This document shows, one piece after another, positions 1 to 29,879 of a stretch of DNA of 64,000 bases. A program made the translations under genes and the position numbers. The first letter of the stretch is position 1. The number at the start of each line of letters is the position of its first letter. The notes below the pieces were generated by a model. The model ran no database searches, was not told the DNA's origin, and was given only the letters and a program-made list of their open reading frames with translations. The stretch comes from Pardosa pseudoannulata (Eukaryota > Arthropoda > Arachnida > Araneae > Lycosidae): the NCBI GenBank assembly GCA_032207245.1, contig CM063502.1, forward strand, positions 140,110,173-140,174,172, written 5' to 3'.

Positions 1-15128
<15,128 letters not shown>

Positions 15129-15790
15129 CAGTATTTTATTCATTAAAACAGTATTTTATACAATTATACGTATTTTATGTATACTAAAAATTATGCCTTT
15201 ACTTAATCTATTTTGCTCTTATTTTACTAAAATTGTGATAATCTTCATGTACTTAAATTAGTATTATTTCTGTAACTAGCATGTTGCTTGTTATGTTCAA
15301 AGTATTTTAAATATATATTTCCAGGAATTAATTTTTTTGTATATTTATTGTACGTTATATATACATTTTTTGTCAACCTTATTTTTTTATAAAATTTTTT
15401 TGTGATATAATCAAATATATTTTCATTAATAGGTGATATTTGAAAGCATATTTATGTACCATTTTAAATTATATTTTTATATCTAATACATTTGCATTAA
15501 TTTTAGCGTTTTGTTGATCATTATTGTATGCATTGTAAATTTGTTAAGTTGTTTTATTATAATTTATAAATTGTCTTTGTGATACTTACAATATAATGAA
15601 AACTTTAGGGAAATTTTTAACTCTTAAAAGGAATATCATTTCTAAACTAGCATATAGCCCGCCATATGATGGGATCAGTAAAATTTTTAATTTTTCAGAA
15701 TTGTAAAGTACCCTATGAGGCAGGTAAGAAAAAATGGTTTGTTTTTTAGCTGAGAATTATCTTTCAACAAAAATAGTCAAATAAAATTAT
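15129..15790 (+). other. AK3: Probable AK3 3' UTR
   Basis: AT-rich sequence after the AK3 stop. The first canonical AATAAA that I see is at 15779-15784. Another lies at 16155-16160. The real cleavage site cannot be fixed from sequence alone. Confidence 0.4.
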
Positions 15791-17049
15791 CATATATGTA
15801 CCTAATCTATTATTATTTCTTTTACCCATAATGTATAATTTAAGAGTTGCAACTTTTTTTTTTTTAAATAGAGTTTTGCTGAAATGAATTCTCATTACAA
15901 ACTTTTTGGCATATAATATTCTGGAGTCACTAAAAACTACTCTTTCATGTTTAGTTGCTATAAGTTTATAGTATTTAATTTGGAATAATTAATAAAGTAG
16001 TTCTCTATCTTAATAGAGTATTTCTATAATATATGAATTTTATGCCTAAAACTATTTTATATTTTAAAATTTTTTAATTTATATCATTTTTGCAGGGAGA
16101 AAGTCAGTAAAAGCTTTGTAAATCTTTGCATGCTTTTTTCTTACATTTATACCAAATAAAGTCACTAAATCATGTTTCGGCTGTAATTGAATCAAATTTA
16201 TATTCTTTTTCATTTGCATTATATCTTACCAAGTGTATTAGGGTTTTCTGTGACTCTCTTAATCACTTACCATGGTAATAGTTTATCATTTATATCATGA
16301 TTAATTTTAATTGCTTTAAGAGTAAGTTTACATTAACTAACAATTTAACTAGTAATTTTTTTCTTGTATTATACAAAGAGGAAGAACGTTTGTTTATCCT
16401 TGATGGTTGAAAAAATGTCTAAATCAATCATAACCAAATTTTGACTCATTTCTTCTTATAACTAGAAGTGCCAAGTCATGTATTTAATTTAGAAAAATTA
16501 AATTTCCATTAAAAATCTTTAAAAATATAATGCCTCTCTAAGTCTCTATGGGAACTGTTCTTATCCTTCCTCTCAGTATTTACATCTGCATTGGTGACTT
16601 AGCGGCAAATTATATATCTTCTAAGCAAGTAGACAAAATATAATTTCAGACCTGATAATTTATTTTTTCTTTATTGACAATGTTTCTCACTTTAACTTTT
16701 ATTCTGAAAGTTAACAGAATATCTGTTATACAAATTACCTGCATTTATTAGAAAATTTTATACCTAGAGAGGAAAAATGTTTTATGTTTGTTTGGGATAA
16801 CCCCACTCCTCTTAAAAAGAAAAAATAGTGAAAATTAATGACGTATTTAAATAACTCCCTTGTATGTAAGGTACAAGAATATATGTGAGAGTAAAAGGTC
16901 ATGGACAGTTTTTTTAATTCTTGAATGAAATATATCTTAATTTTTAATCTTACTGTCATTTAACATTATTCTGCTTTACCTATGGGGAAAGCCATTTAAG
17001 TATAGAGTAATTTATGTATCATAGAGTACTAGTTTAGTTTCTTCAAGTA

Positions 17050-17105
<56 letters not shown>

Positions 17106-20100
17106 TATACATATATATAGTATTATAAAATGAGTCTTGGATGGTTCTGGAAATTGTGATTTAAATATATAAAAATACATGTGTGAAGTTTTGAGGTTTC
17201 ATTTTTGCACAATATTAAGATTCTGTTGTTTATTTTAGATTTTTAGTATATTTTATACCTTTATTTTACTTTAAAACCCAATGTTAATATAAATCTCTTT
17301 AAAAATCAGGAATGTGTAATGAAAGAATCAGTTTAATGGCCGTATCTCATTCTCCTTTCAATAATTTATTTTGTTTTTGGTAATTATTTTAGGCTCTGCT
17401 CAAGTGTTAATATGTGTATATAAAACACCTGACAAAAAGTTTTGGGAAAAGTGTGTAGATTAACTGTGTTCTAATATACATATATATACACATATACCTA
17501 TTTAAAATTACTTCTCTTCAAAAGAAACATCTCTTCAAAAGAAGTAAAAATCCAAAAAATTTTTATTTTTATAATATGTTGCTTTTTATGTATTTTTAGA
17601 TTATAATTAGTCAACTATGTTGCAAAACTTAAATTTAATACAATAAAATGTATTACAATCTCATAAAAGATACTTAAGATATTTTTAGTGATTTTCTAGG
17701 ATATAAAACAATTTGTTTTAGAATAGTTATTTTCACCTAATGAATGTTTTAAAGGGCATTTATTAATAGCTTTTATTTAGTGATAGTAGAAAATTTTATT
17801 TCCATGTTTTATTCATAGAAAATTTTATATTTGTTGCTAATATTTCCAATTCCTCATAATTCCTTATTTTTAACATTTTGATGTTTAAATAACGATTGTG
17901 GCAGTAATTTTACTTCATAACAGTTATTGTGCATCTCTAATGAGGAATTTGCACTTGTGGGGGAATGAAACAAATGTATCCATCATTTTAAAAATTAATT
18001 TTAAAGTTAAGAGAAAACCATGTGACTTGAAAATGCTCTGTGATTCGTTGTGACATCATAATTCATGATATTCGATATTGACATTTTTGTTAGTAAGTGA
18101 ATTAGCAAGTGTTAATATTTCTGATTTGTGCTTTGCTTGTATTTTAAAAATTTCTAGTTTTCAATAATTACTTCGATTCTGACCTTTATGATAATTTTAT
18201 CAATCTCGATAAGATATATATCTACATTTGTTTAAAATGTCCCTCTTACCAAAGAACAGCCTGACAATATCACGAAAATTTACAGCATATCAATACTTTT
18301 GTTTTTGGAAATAATGGGAGCAGAAATACGAGGAATCAAAACCTAAAGATATGTACAATAATTTTTCATATTTTTCAGTTTATTGTAATTTACTTCAAAT
18401 ATGTAAGTGCTCTATTAATTCTAACCACAGCTATTCTGTTTGTAGACACTGACAACACATCATATTTATATTTATATGCACACATACACATTTGTTATTG
18501 CAGTATCACGTTTTATATATAGAGATAAAAGTAATATTTAAATGAAAAATTAGAGAAGGTATTTATATTTCTTTTAATTGGAAGTTATGTATAAATGTCA
18601 TTTTGATCTGGTAAAATAAAAAAATTTCTGAAAAGTATTTTAATAATGTTGTTGGAAATATTATATTAAACAGCATTCTTGGATCAAAACACTTAGATTA
18701 TGTATTAAAACCCCACATCATGTATGATTATAAATATCACCATTGTAAAAATCCCCATTTATTATCTTTCCTAAAGGTTTACTTTTTTTTTGTATGAAAA
18801 ATACCAATTATTTCATATTTATATTAAAAATGATTCATCTCATGAATTATTTTTTAACTAAAACAATCATGGCTATCTTGCATTAAAGTTTCTTTATTAA
18901 ATAATTTATAGAAATGAATAAAGAAATTTTATAAAACTATATTAGCATAAATTGATAATGTACATAAACATTATGGCCTGTGCACTTTTGATTTAATGTT
19001 AATTTTAAAAGTAGCACAGGCTTCACAAATAACTTGAGCCCATAAATTTAAACAAACAAGGAACATAATAGGAAAAAAGTAAATACACATTGGCATATTT
19101 TATGTAAATAGAACCTGTTTTTGATGGCAGATAGAAATAATGATGTATAAATTTTGAGAAAAATTAATATCCAGATTTTATTTGTTTGTGATGAAATATG
19201 AAATTGATATTGCGTGTTTGTACTTTAATTATAAATATATATTCACTATACTATTTATTAAAAAAAAATCACAAATTACTTTTTAAAATGTATGCATTGT
19301 TCAGATTCTTCATAGTACTTTTTCATACTTAAAGATTGTATTACTTTTGATTTATAATATGAATACATTTTTATTGCTTAATATAAATTATAAATAAAAA
19401 TTGTATATAGTTTCTGGAATTAAATTTACATTTTTAAAGTAATATCAGTAGAGTATTTAAAAAAATATATACATTTTTTTCAAATTAGCTTCTAGTTTAA
19501 TTGAAGGATGTCATAGTGTGAACTTCTATATTCAAAAAAGTACAAGAAAATATTTAAATACCTTGAGAATACATATTTTTTTAAAGTTATGTGTTAAATA
19601 ATTATTGCAATTTATATCCTTCATAAATTTATCATACAGTAACCAAACTTTGTGAAAATACTTGTAAGTGAGGGATTTTTTAAAGTAAAAACAGTACTGG
19701 TTAACCAACAGCACTTTTATTAAACATAATATTAAAAAAAGCAAATTTTTAAATATAATAAAATGGTCATCACAAATCCAAAGAGATGAGTTTTATGATA
19801 ATTTGGGATTTAATTTCTCATCTTTTTTGATATCATTAGTCCAAGCTTTACGTATACTGGAATCTTTAGAACTCTGAAAAATATCTCTTCATTGCAATTA
19901 GTTGTTGTATTTGTACAAAGTGGCACAATACAGTATTTAAAATATAACTTTTTAATGTCAGACATAAAAAATTTTTTTATTTATGCAATTCTTTGAACAG
20001 AAACAAATTAAAAAGTTGTATTCTCCCATGTAAACAATATAGGTAGTTGGTGTTTTTGTGAACTGTGATGTCACAAACTAGGCGGAGAGAGAGTTTTCGA

Positions 20101-23100
20101 TGGACGTTAAAGAGTCTGATATAAAACCCATTAGAAATCCCTAATTAAGGCCCCAAATGAAATAAAAAAGGGTACTGTCCTGTCTACTTTTTTGTCTTCT
20201 ATTCTTTAAAAATAAAATTAGAAAATGTGAAAATTCCTCATTGAAAATATTACTGTCATTGTGTTTATGTTCCACCTTGTCTGATATTTTTGTGATAAAA
20301 TTTCTTTTCAATATTTTAGCTTTTGTCATGGTGTCTGTTATTTGCTGTGTATTAGTAATTTTTTACTCAGGATAGTAGTGAACAAAATTCTTATTCAGGT
20401 GTGAAGGAATTTGTTAGTGGCTTTTACAATGTGTTTGTTTAAAATTGTTAATATTAGTTTAGTCTGTGATGTAGTATTAAGTAAGGTTATATTTAACTCT
20501 AAATCCAATGTGTTATACTGTTTTTTTTTTTTTCTTTTTTTTTTTTAAATGTTAGATAATATAGTTTCAGTTAATTTATTTGTAAGTATTTATGAAAAGA
20601 AATGTAGTGCCATTATCAGGAGTTAATCAAATTATTTAATTTAGTAAAATTTGTCAAGTAATTTGTATTAAAAATTTTTGCTATATTTTTCTTTTAATCA
20701 TAGTGCTGAATTTTCTTAACGAATTTCTAGTTCTTTAGTATACTAAATTATCTGTTTGAACTTTAAATAATATTTTATGTGCTGTGAATTAAAGTTAAAA
20801 TAAAAGCTTGTACAGTCAGAATTCTATTCATTAACTAACTTTTAATGTAAAATTATCAGATGATAGTTATTTGAGATTTTTTTTAAAAATATAAATTTAT
20901 CCATTTTAGAAATACTGCCAAAAATCTGAGAAAATGTTTTCTGTAAACAGAAATTGGTTTTTTCTTTAGTAATGCAGTATTAACCTTTGTTTTCTAAAAT
21001 ATTAACTATAACTCTTCAAACCAATTTATAATAAAATGTCAAAACCAGCTTATTGGTTTTAATATATTACATTAAAAGAAATTTGTTTTGAGGATTGTAG
21101 ACTATTAATTATATATGCTTGGTAACTCAAATTTTATATTCTCTACTGGAGATAATTGTTCTAGTATTATTCTTCTATTTAAAATAAGTTTTTTTCCAGA
21201 ACAGTTATGTAGTTTCAAAATTTTAATTATTGATTTCTGAATATTTTTAGAATAGCTCTCTAAAATAAGAAATTAGTACAAAAATATTTTTTCCATGTAA
21301 TTTAAATTTTTTTCCTGAAAATCTTTTTACAAGTTTTTTTTTTTTTTCAAATCTAGATAAATCACAATGTTTAATATTTATAGTTTGAAATTTATATCAT
21401 ATTTTTAGGATCTCAAATTCAAAATGCACCTAATTGATGTTTTATATATAGTGACTTTTAATGTGTGAAATTTATTTGTTCCTTTCATTATTTATTAGAA
21501 TTAATAAATGTAATATGCTTATTATACAACTAATTAGTGTTCTGCAGTCATGTAGAAATAAATGCATGTATGTTTGTAAATTTTTTTTATCAATGTTTGT
21601 CTCTTGATTTTATTTCAAAAGTAGTTTAATGTGATCTTATATATTAGTTCATTATTTCTAAAACAATTATGTGCTTTTTATTAAATATATAGAGCTATAT
21701 TATATTTTAAAAGATTAGTTTTGAATTCACTGCATGAGTAAAAGTAATCAAAACTGAGTCTGATAACTGTTGATACAAGCTACTATTATGACAATAGCAT
21801 GACATATTTGGATGATTATGCTCTCTAATATAACTTATGCATTATTTGATTTTATGTCTCAGGAATATGATATATTTGAGATCAATTCTATTTTATTTTA
21901 TATTTTTCATATATATTTTATATTCAGTCAGCTGAGTGCATTTAAATTTTATGGTAGTTCAAACCCATGACACATGCTGTAGCTAAATAAGTTTTAATAT
22001 TTTTAAAAGAATATGTTCATATAAAATGTACTGTGATATAAGTAGCATATACTATTGAGTAGTTTAAGTTTATTACTGTAGGAAAAAAATAAGAAATGTT
22101 ATGAAAGAATTATCTGTTTATATATCTATACCTGCATTGTATTATATTTATTTACTTTATAAACATCATCAATATTTATGATAATTATTTTAGGGAATAT
22201 TTATTATTTCTAGGGAATAGTGATTATTTTCATTTAAAAAGGTCTAAAACAAATAAGAAACTGTGCATAATTTTTAACAGTTCTAGTATTTAACCATGGG
22301 ATTTGTGAAGTATTTATACAAATAACTAATAGTTTATTAGTCTTACTCATTCTTATAGTTAATATAGTTCATATTCACTTAAATATAATTCATATCAAGT
22401 GAGACAAAAGGATATAAGAATTTAAGGTTATAAACATGTTATATTGTATCAGTCCTTAATTTCTTTTCGTACTAGAAAAATATGAAAAACCCAAGACAGA
22501 AGAAATAAGGAGGCACTCTAATAATAGTTTATTTTTTTTATTTTATGCCATTGTGATATATTCAAACTTCTATATTATTACAAAATATTTGCCAAATGTA
22601 TGTGGGGCATTTGAGGATATAATAACCTGACGTGACGCAAGACTTCCGGCTTCAGAGCTTAATGTCTGACTATAATATTGTATTGAAAATAGTTAAAATT
22701 TTGACATTACAAAATGTGATGTTTATATATATATACATACATATAATTATGTTTATAAATAAACTTTAAGTTTACAGAAACACAGAGCCTTTGTGTTATT
22801 CAGAGATATTTTATATGTAGGTTTTTCTAAAAAATTTATTTTTCATTTTAAAGGTTGGAAAGTAAAATGCATTTTAATTTGCAAATCTTTGTGATCATAT
22901 ACATATTTCTATCATTATTGTATAATCTTGTATAAAAGAATATTTAAGTCATATATTATGAAGATTTTAACAATGTAGTATCCAAGCAATTTATTCATAT
23001 TGAATTCAAGGAAATATTAGTATAAACAGGTTTGAATTAGTGTATATAATGGGTTTATAACTTAAGGTATGTTTTAGGTCTTTGATATACTGCTTTTAAT

Positions 23101-26100
23101 AGTTTAGAAATGTTTATAATCTATGTGATAGGAATAACTCTAAAAATGAGAGTGCAGAAGATAATTATTCTGCTATTTTCTATGAAACTTTAGTTACATA
23201 GTCCATACTGAAATCCATATTATCTATCTCAATAAACAATCATTACAACCTTTAGCTCAACATCTTTATTCTATGTTTAGATATGGATTTATTGTGCCAT
23301 ATACATACTTATTTTTAATTTTATAATAAATTTTTATGGGAGTGAATTTATTATATGTGATCTTATACTTTATTTTAAATATGTAGTTGATCAGTGCAGT
23401 TTGCAATGAAAATATTTGCCATATTACACATACCTATTGAATATGCCATTCCTAAGGCTGGGTAATAGCTGAGTAGCTTGAGTCCTGGTGCTTGAAGTAG
23501 GTTTTACATTGTGCCATAGTATTATAAATATCATAAAATGAACATATCGATGGATATTGGAGTTCATAAAATTATGTAAGATTTTATCAATATACAATTA
23601 TATTGTATATTATCAACATACAATTTTATCAATTATTTTATGTTTCTTGATGAGTAGTTAAAATTTTTGTCATGTTGTTAAAAAAAATGAATTTTGTATA
23701 TGATTATAATAATGGCTCTGTAAATTAAGCAAAAATGCAAACTTCTGCATATAATTACTGAATTCATTTTAATATGTCAGATATCTCCACAATTATGTTT
23801 ATTTTATTTTTGTACAGGTCTATACTGATTTAATTATAGGAGTTATATTTTAAATATCTAATTAATAATTAAAGACATATTAAAATTGTCTTTTATGGTC
23901 ATAATAAATTATAAAATTAGAGCACCTGAATCTCAAATTTGGTAGAATGTTTATTCACAAGGCACAGAACTAGGTAAGTTAGATTTGCTACCTAAATCAT
24001 TGTTAAATGTTACATAACACATGCAGTTGGATTCTTTAATAGTATTTTTATGTATAGATACTGATAAATATTAGCTACTAACCATAAGGAATTACTGTCT
24101 AGAGCTCTATGCAGGTTGAATATAGTAAATGTAGCTGACATTTTTTAAGCTGCTTAAATATTCTCATTATTGAGGACAGCATAAGATTTAAAATGTCAGT
24201 TGTAATAGGTAACATGAATAAGATTTGAAAATGAAAGGAGCTGCTGAAAGAATATAGCTCCCAATATTATTAAACTTCAAAATCAATGTCATAAAGGATA
24301 TGTTTTTTAACATTTAGGATCAATGTTTACAAGCATTGATTGTAAAACTTTATTGAAAAGCAAAGTTCTTTTTATAGAAATGATTTCTTGGGAGTTTTAA
24401 TAAATTTTTTTTAACAGTTAATGTTATGGTTAAATCAGAGTTTACAAGGATTTTTTGCTGCTTTGCTTCTTAATATTATAATATATCTATTTTAAAGTTT
24501 ATAATTGCAATGTAATTGATAAAGTAGTTTTTATTCAATAGAATAGTCTTAAAGGGATGTGCTATTTATTCTAATTTCCTGTTATTGTATCTAGTTATCT
24601 GATTCTGTGCTTATCATTGTCTACTGTTTAAACAGTTATGCTTAATTTATGGGGCCTTATACTATTATTGTATCACGTGTGCTTGATTATGTATTAATTA
24701 AAAATTGTGAAAAGAAAATGTTATTTATTGTTGTACTTAACAAGATCTCTTAGCTGTGTTGTTGCACAATAAACAAGAATTTATTTTTTAGTCCTGTTTT
24801 ACTTTCTTATATCAATAAACCTCCACTAAACATTTTTTTTCCTGTGTGACTATATGTGCATTCATTTTTATATTAGTACTTTTAAATATAGTTTTCATTT
24901 CTTGTTATAGTTATTAATTTATCTATAAGGCTGGTTGAGATATAAAAGGAAACAACAAAGTTTGTTGGCTTTGGGAGTAATTTCATGTTTAATTTCAGTT
25001 TCCTATATATATTCATACTATTAGGAACTGTACATGAAATTGCCTAAGTCATTAGCATTTTTCCTGTATTTATTAGGAAAAGTAAGGTTTTAAAGTAAAA
25101 GTTGTGAGGGTGAATTTAAACTTCTTCACAAGCTGTTGTTACTATCTGAGGTGTTCGATTCTTCATTCTAGTTGTATTAGAATTTTTATTTAATCTGAAT
25201 ATACCTTCTATTTCCTACAAATCTGAGTCTAAAAACTTGTTTGCTGTAATATATACAATAATGTGATGTTATTAATATTTATTTTTGGTGTTTAGAAATA
25301 TCTTTTATTTTTTAAATTTAACAGTTAACAAGTTTTCTGACTAAATGCCTCATAATATTTTAAGCATTATAGTTCTGTTCTCTTTCAGACTAGGCTATTA
25401 TATGGATTCATATTAACTTAACATAATAGATTCTAAGTCAGTTCTGTGCTTGCTGTTCCTCCAGACTTTACTTTTGTGTCATAATTTCTTCACAAATAAA
25501 TAAATGTCATTAGATTAGTAAATTAAATGAGATCTCGGTAACTGATTACTCCTAATTGTATCCTGTATCAGTGTTACTGATAACAGAGGAAGTTGTTTAT
25601 AGTCTTCTCTTGAATTACCCTTGAAAGACTTTTTCTGGGACTTAAGTAGCTGTTAACATGTATACTTCATTGGATGTCTGCTACTTTTATAGGATTTAAG
25701 TTTATTTCAACTCTTTTAGAACCATAAATCTTTCTTGCACCATTTAAAAATATTTTATAAATTCTTGACATTATCTCAATTTCTCTCTATAAGTCTCCCA
25801 TTAGCTCTCTTTATATAACTTATGAGAATTGCCAAGGATATAACATACATTTTTCGAAAACATTATAGTGAAATCTAAGAAATATTTACCCAAAATAATT
25901 AGACAAGTTACACTGAGGAACTAAGCTTGGATTGTTTTCTATTATAAATGTAATAAGATTTGTCTCTACATTTTCTTGATAGTATAGGTTATTCATTTTT
26001 GAATATTCTTGAAATTAATAGAACCTTTTTTAAATCAGAAATTTATGCTTATATAATGCAATAGTACCTTTATGCATTTCTTTCCCAGTGGAATTTTTAT

Positions 26101-26789
26101 ACTTTTAAAGCAAAATTTTTGGAAGGTTAATATTTCCAGTTGGAAACTGATCCCTAGAGTACAAATAAAAATAATTAATTGGGAAAATCATAGAAAATTT
26201 ATGCTTTTTGGTTTGGTTTTATATCAATGTTTAAAGTTTCACTAAAAAAAAAACGTGTTTTTGTGAGTGTAATTCATTTTATATAAGCTAATGGCTTTTT
26301 GATTAAGTTCTGTATTTCAACCTGTAGTAACAGGAACTAAAAATGATAAATAATTGAAAGTAGTAAATAAAATGACCAATATTGTAACAGCATCTGTGGA
26401 GGTGTATTTAACCAATATTCTTGATTTTGAGTTGTATTGGAGACAATGTTGTAAGTAGTCAGACTTTTCCTTAAAGATGTAATAAACTTCGATTAACCTT
26501 TCGTTAGTTGCATAGTTTTTGACATAGTTGCGTTGCACCTGTAAGATGTTTCTGACAGTTAAGTAAAATTTACTTTAATTAAAATGGTTAATTGCTACTT
26601 TTTTAAGATTCTGTGGAAATATAAAGTATTAAACAACTTATTATCAAAGTTTACTTAAAAACAGTATCGCAACTAATTAAACAAGCAAAGAAAATTAAAG
26701 TAAATTTGTAAAAAACTTTGAAACTCTTGTATAAAAACTACTTTTTCAAATATCACATTCAAGAGAAAAAGTTTTTTTTAGTAGCTGTC
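15791..26789. other. Eleven-kilobase AT-rich gene desert
   Basis: No exon, RNA gene or recognisable transposon was found on either strand. Short open frames are compositional. A T-rich run lies at 20520-20548. A small CRE-like TGATGTCA patch with a less AT-rich flank lies near 20060-20120. Confidence 0.5.
17053..17119. repeat. (TA)n microsatellite with CACATA tail
   Basis: Mostly pure TA repeats followed by TACACATA variants. Confidence 0.95.
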
Positions 26790-26965
26790 TGATTCATCAC
26801 TGTCTTCCTCGAAACTAGAATTTTTATAAGTGGGACAGTTTTAACAAAGTGTGGTAGCATGGCTCAACACAAGAATTTTCCCCGCAATTATACTTTGTAT
26901 TTTTCCATTGTTTATTATTTTTCTGTTAGATCCCACAATTTTCTTTCTTTGATCTAGTTGCTAGT
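26790..26965 (-). mobile_element. Possible piggyBac-type cysteine-rich C-terminal relic
   Basis: Minus-strand reading gives NCGI, a stop, then WKNTKYNCGENSCVEPCYHT. The spacing of Cys residues ending in LCVxPCxxxYHT resembles the C-terminal RING-like domain of piggyBac-derived transposases. A different frame downstream gives an acidic Ser/Asp/Glu stretch, SSFEEDSDESDS. Only a short segment is preserved, with stops, and no TTAA-flanked ends were identified, so this is tentative. Confidence 0.35.
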
Positions 26966-28219
26966 GTGGTAGAGAACTGTATAGTGTGTTGTCAAATGAA
27001 ACACCTTGGTTTGTTCACTCATACACAAAATACTAGTCAAAAGTATGTGTCTTAATCTAACCTTTGGCAAGGCCGACTTCTCAGCTCCATAAAATAGTCA
27101 GCTTCTGATTGGGTAAGGGAAATTTATCCCAACGAATTTAATAATACAAGTTCTTTCTTAAGCGTCTCATTTTTTAAACTTATTTGTTGCTTGAGAAGTC
27201 GATCTGCGTAATGAGGGGTGCAAAACAACTTCGCTTTATGAGGTTCTGTTCGTGCCTGGTTCTGAGTTAGCCTAAATTTTCGTAAGGTCAAATGTATTCA
27301 TTTTTGTAATCGTTTTCAATGTTTTTCTTTTACTAGTAGTAATATTGTTTAACAGTTTAAGTTACCAGTTTAAAGGATTCTATACCATGTTTATTTACCT
27401 TAAACCTTTTCTTTGTATGTTTTAAATAAATTAAATGTTAGTTTTATTTTTAAAAGTTTATGTTCATTTACATTTAAAACACATTGCTGATACTCTGCAA
27501 CGATAACTTTTACAATTCCATTTTTTTGCAATTTAAGACTGTTTAAGAAGTCTGTTTAATTTTTAGTTTGACTAAATTAGATTGACTATCATAGTGATTA
27601 GATAGTATGGTTTGGTTTGATTGGGTTGGGAGAACCAGGGCTGTAATTAGGTCCTTTAGCGACCTTGGCAAAAAACTTCTCTGCGACCCTGCCACCAAAT
27701 ATAGTGCCCTGGCACCAAATATATATATATATATATATATATATTCAGAATGATCTTACGAAATATTTTGTTAATTCTTAAAATGTTCATAGTATATTGA
27801 ATTAAATTTATTTTTAACACTTTGGGGGTATTATTTTGCTGATGAGCTAAATAGTTTGAGGGGATTATTTTTTATTTAGACTTTGAATTTTCCAAAAAAA
27901 ATTGGTAAATTTTTAAATTTAAATTCAGTTTAATAACTTTAATGAATTTAAAATTTGAAACGAATACCCGGAATTATATTAAGACCTATTAGGAGTATTT
28001 GGTAAACATTTTGTAAGAATCTATGACAAGTTCAGTCTCTAGAAGCATTTTGAAAAATAAGAAATTTCATAAAAATGATTTTTAAACACACTGAATTTTA
28101 TAATAAAAAAAAAAAGGTATTTTCAACTTTTTCTAATTTCTACTTGAGGCGAATCATCCTCTTTCGGACCCTATTTTCCTCACGGTGCAGCGCCCCTAAG
28201 ACTGATCCACCCCCTCTGG
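26966..28219. other. Unassigned stretch with one (TA)n tract
   Basis: 27060-27260 is somewhat GC-richer and may be old transposon DNA. GGTTTGGTTTGATTGGG at about 27608-27627 resembles the CCAAACCAAAC tail of the SINE family on the opposite strand. A (TA)n microsatellite lies at 27718-27744. Confidence 0.35.
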
Positions 28220-28385
28220 GGAGAACTACGGTTTACTGTTTTTCTAAACGAGAGTTAATGAGACCGGGACATGCTTATAGCCTATTCTAAATGGCTACGA
28301 ATATCCTTGACTTAGCGAGATTCGAACTCAACCCCAGTGTGGAAGAGCCCTACGCATTGAACCATTGTAGGAATGTATCTGGGAG
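28220..28385 (-). mobile_element. tRNA-derived SINE copy, diverged
   Basis: Minus-strand order: tRNA-like head with a B box in GAGTTCGAATCTC form (about 28318-28331 on +), then the body that in better copies reads GCCGTTCGGAATCGGC..TTAAGCAGTAG and CGGTCTCATTAGCTCTCG. Here the + strand shows AACGAGAGTTAATGAGACCG and ATGGCTACGAATATCC. Diverged but the order is intact. Confidence 0.7.
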
Positions 28386-28493
28386 GTTCGCGGGCTAATG
28401 GGAGGTTAAATTTGTTTCGGTACTGTAATGTTTAAATTTTTTAACCCAATAATGAGGAACGGAGGTAGATTGAAATCCTATAAACAATCGACC

Positions 28494-28551
28494 AAAAATT
28501 TTAGTATCTACCAATATTTATTGATTATAAACAATGGTAGATACTCAAAAT
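28494..28551. repeat. Short imperfect palindrome
   Basis: ATTTTAGTATCTACCA on the left pairs with TGGTAGATACTCAAAAT on the right around a loop of about 25 bp. Weaker complementarity continues a few bases outward. Foldback element or chance hairpin. Confidence 0.55.
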
Positions 28552-28977
28552 GGTTTTGTTAATTGGATCGACATTATATAATTTTTCGAGCTTCGCACAT
28601 AAATTTCCTTTTTCAGTAGGTATGTAGAATGAAATCATGACTAATTGACTATCATAGAGCTTCACTTTACAGGGCTGTGTCTACACATGATATCAAATAG
28701 ATCTCTTACAACGAAGTTTCTCTTTTCTTATAAATGATATCCAATGATGTTTAAAAGGACAACTGATTACTAATGAGGATAGGCTGTAATATCAAAGTTG
28801 TTTAAATTTTATATCAGTATTACTTTTAGCCCAACGGAATGGAATAACTTAGATAAGATATTCGTCATTGTATAAGGAGTGATCAAGTTTCCGTTTGAAG
28901 GCTGTGTAATCCAGATTTAGTATGTCAGTCGGACAAAATGTTCTTGAACAGTGAGACAATTACACCACTGCTTCACC

Positions 28978-29157
28978 AGGTTTGGTTTCGAGCGCTGCGG
29001 TCTACTGTTTTGCTACATGAGGGCTAATGAGGCCGGGATCTATTGCTTAAGGCCGATTCTGAACGTCATAAATATCCATCCCTGCAGGGGAATTCGAACT
29101 CATCTACTCTGGTACAGGAGAGTAGTGCACTACCCATTCAGCCATTGTTGGGCTTCG
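28978..29157 (-). mobile_element. tRNA-derived SINE copy
   Basis: Minus-strand head: A-box-like TGGCTGAATGGGTA and B box GAGTTCGAATTCC (29088-29100 on +). The body shows, on +, GCGGTCTACTGTTTTGCTAC, ATGAGGGCTAATGAGGCCGG and CTTAAGGCCGATTCTGAACG. The tail facing left reads CCAAACC on the minus strand. Same family as the copy at 50890. Confidence 0.82.
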
Positions 29158-29328
29158 GGGTTGACCCTATCCTCCTTTGACCAGTGGTTAGGAAGTGAAA
29201 ATAAAGGTATAATACGGAATTAGAGGAAAGCTGGAAATTGTTTTAACCTTTCAAATTAAGGTTGTAATGGGCATATGTACCTACTAAGTCCCCCTCTCCT
29301 CACGGTTAACTGTAGCCACTGTGTGCAA

Positions 29329-29329
<1 letters not shown>

Positions 29330-29400
<71 letters not shown>
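29330..29400. repeat. (TA)n(CA)n microsatellite
   Basis: A (TA) tract to 29370 followed by a (CA) tract at about 29374-29400. Confidence 0.95.
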
Positions 29401-29405
<5 letters not shown>

Positions 29406-29837
29406 TATACGCACCCATATACAGGGCCGAGGCAACCAGGCGGCCAAATCTCAGGGGAGACTGATTTGATGAATATGCATAGATATACTAACTGCAGTTT
29501 TAATATTTTTAAAAATTATACAAAAAAATTTAGTGGGTGAATCCATTGTTTTAATTTTGCCGCCCTTTCTTGCGGAGTGGTTTGGTTAGCATTGAACTTT
29601 AGTATGTTCGAGTGTCTTCTACTTTAGTTACATTTCCAATTTGGTGATGTGCTTTATAATGAAGCTATTAAATTCTGAACTTAAGGGAAGAGCATTATCG
29701 AAAAAATAATATTAAAAGGCTCTTACCCTTTCACCCTCGGATTCTGTGAGACGCACTAGAAAATTATATTCTTCAGCACAATTTAAAGAAGCCTTCCGCT
29801 ACGAATAAAACATTTATTTAACAAGTTCTGACGAAAC

Positions 29838-29841
<4 letters not shown>

Positions 29842-29871
<30 letters not shown>
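29842..29871 (+). repeat. Poly-A run, about 30 bp
   Basis: Pure A tract next to the GC-richer island. It could be a retroposon tail, but no body is recognised. Confidence 0.85.
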
Positions 29872-29875
<4 letters not shown>

Positions 29876-29879
29876 ATTA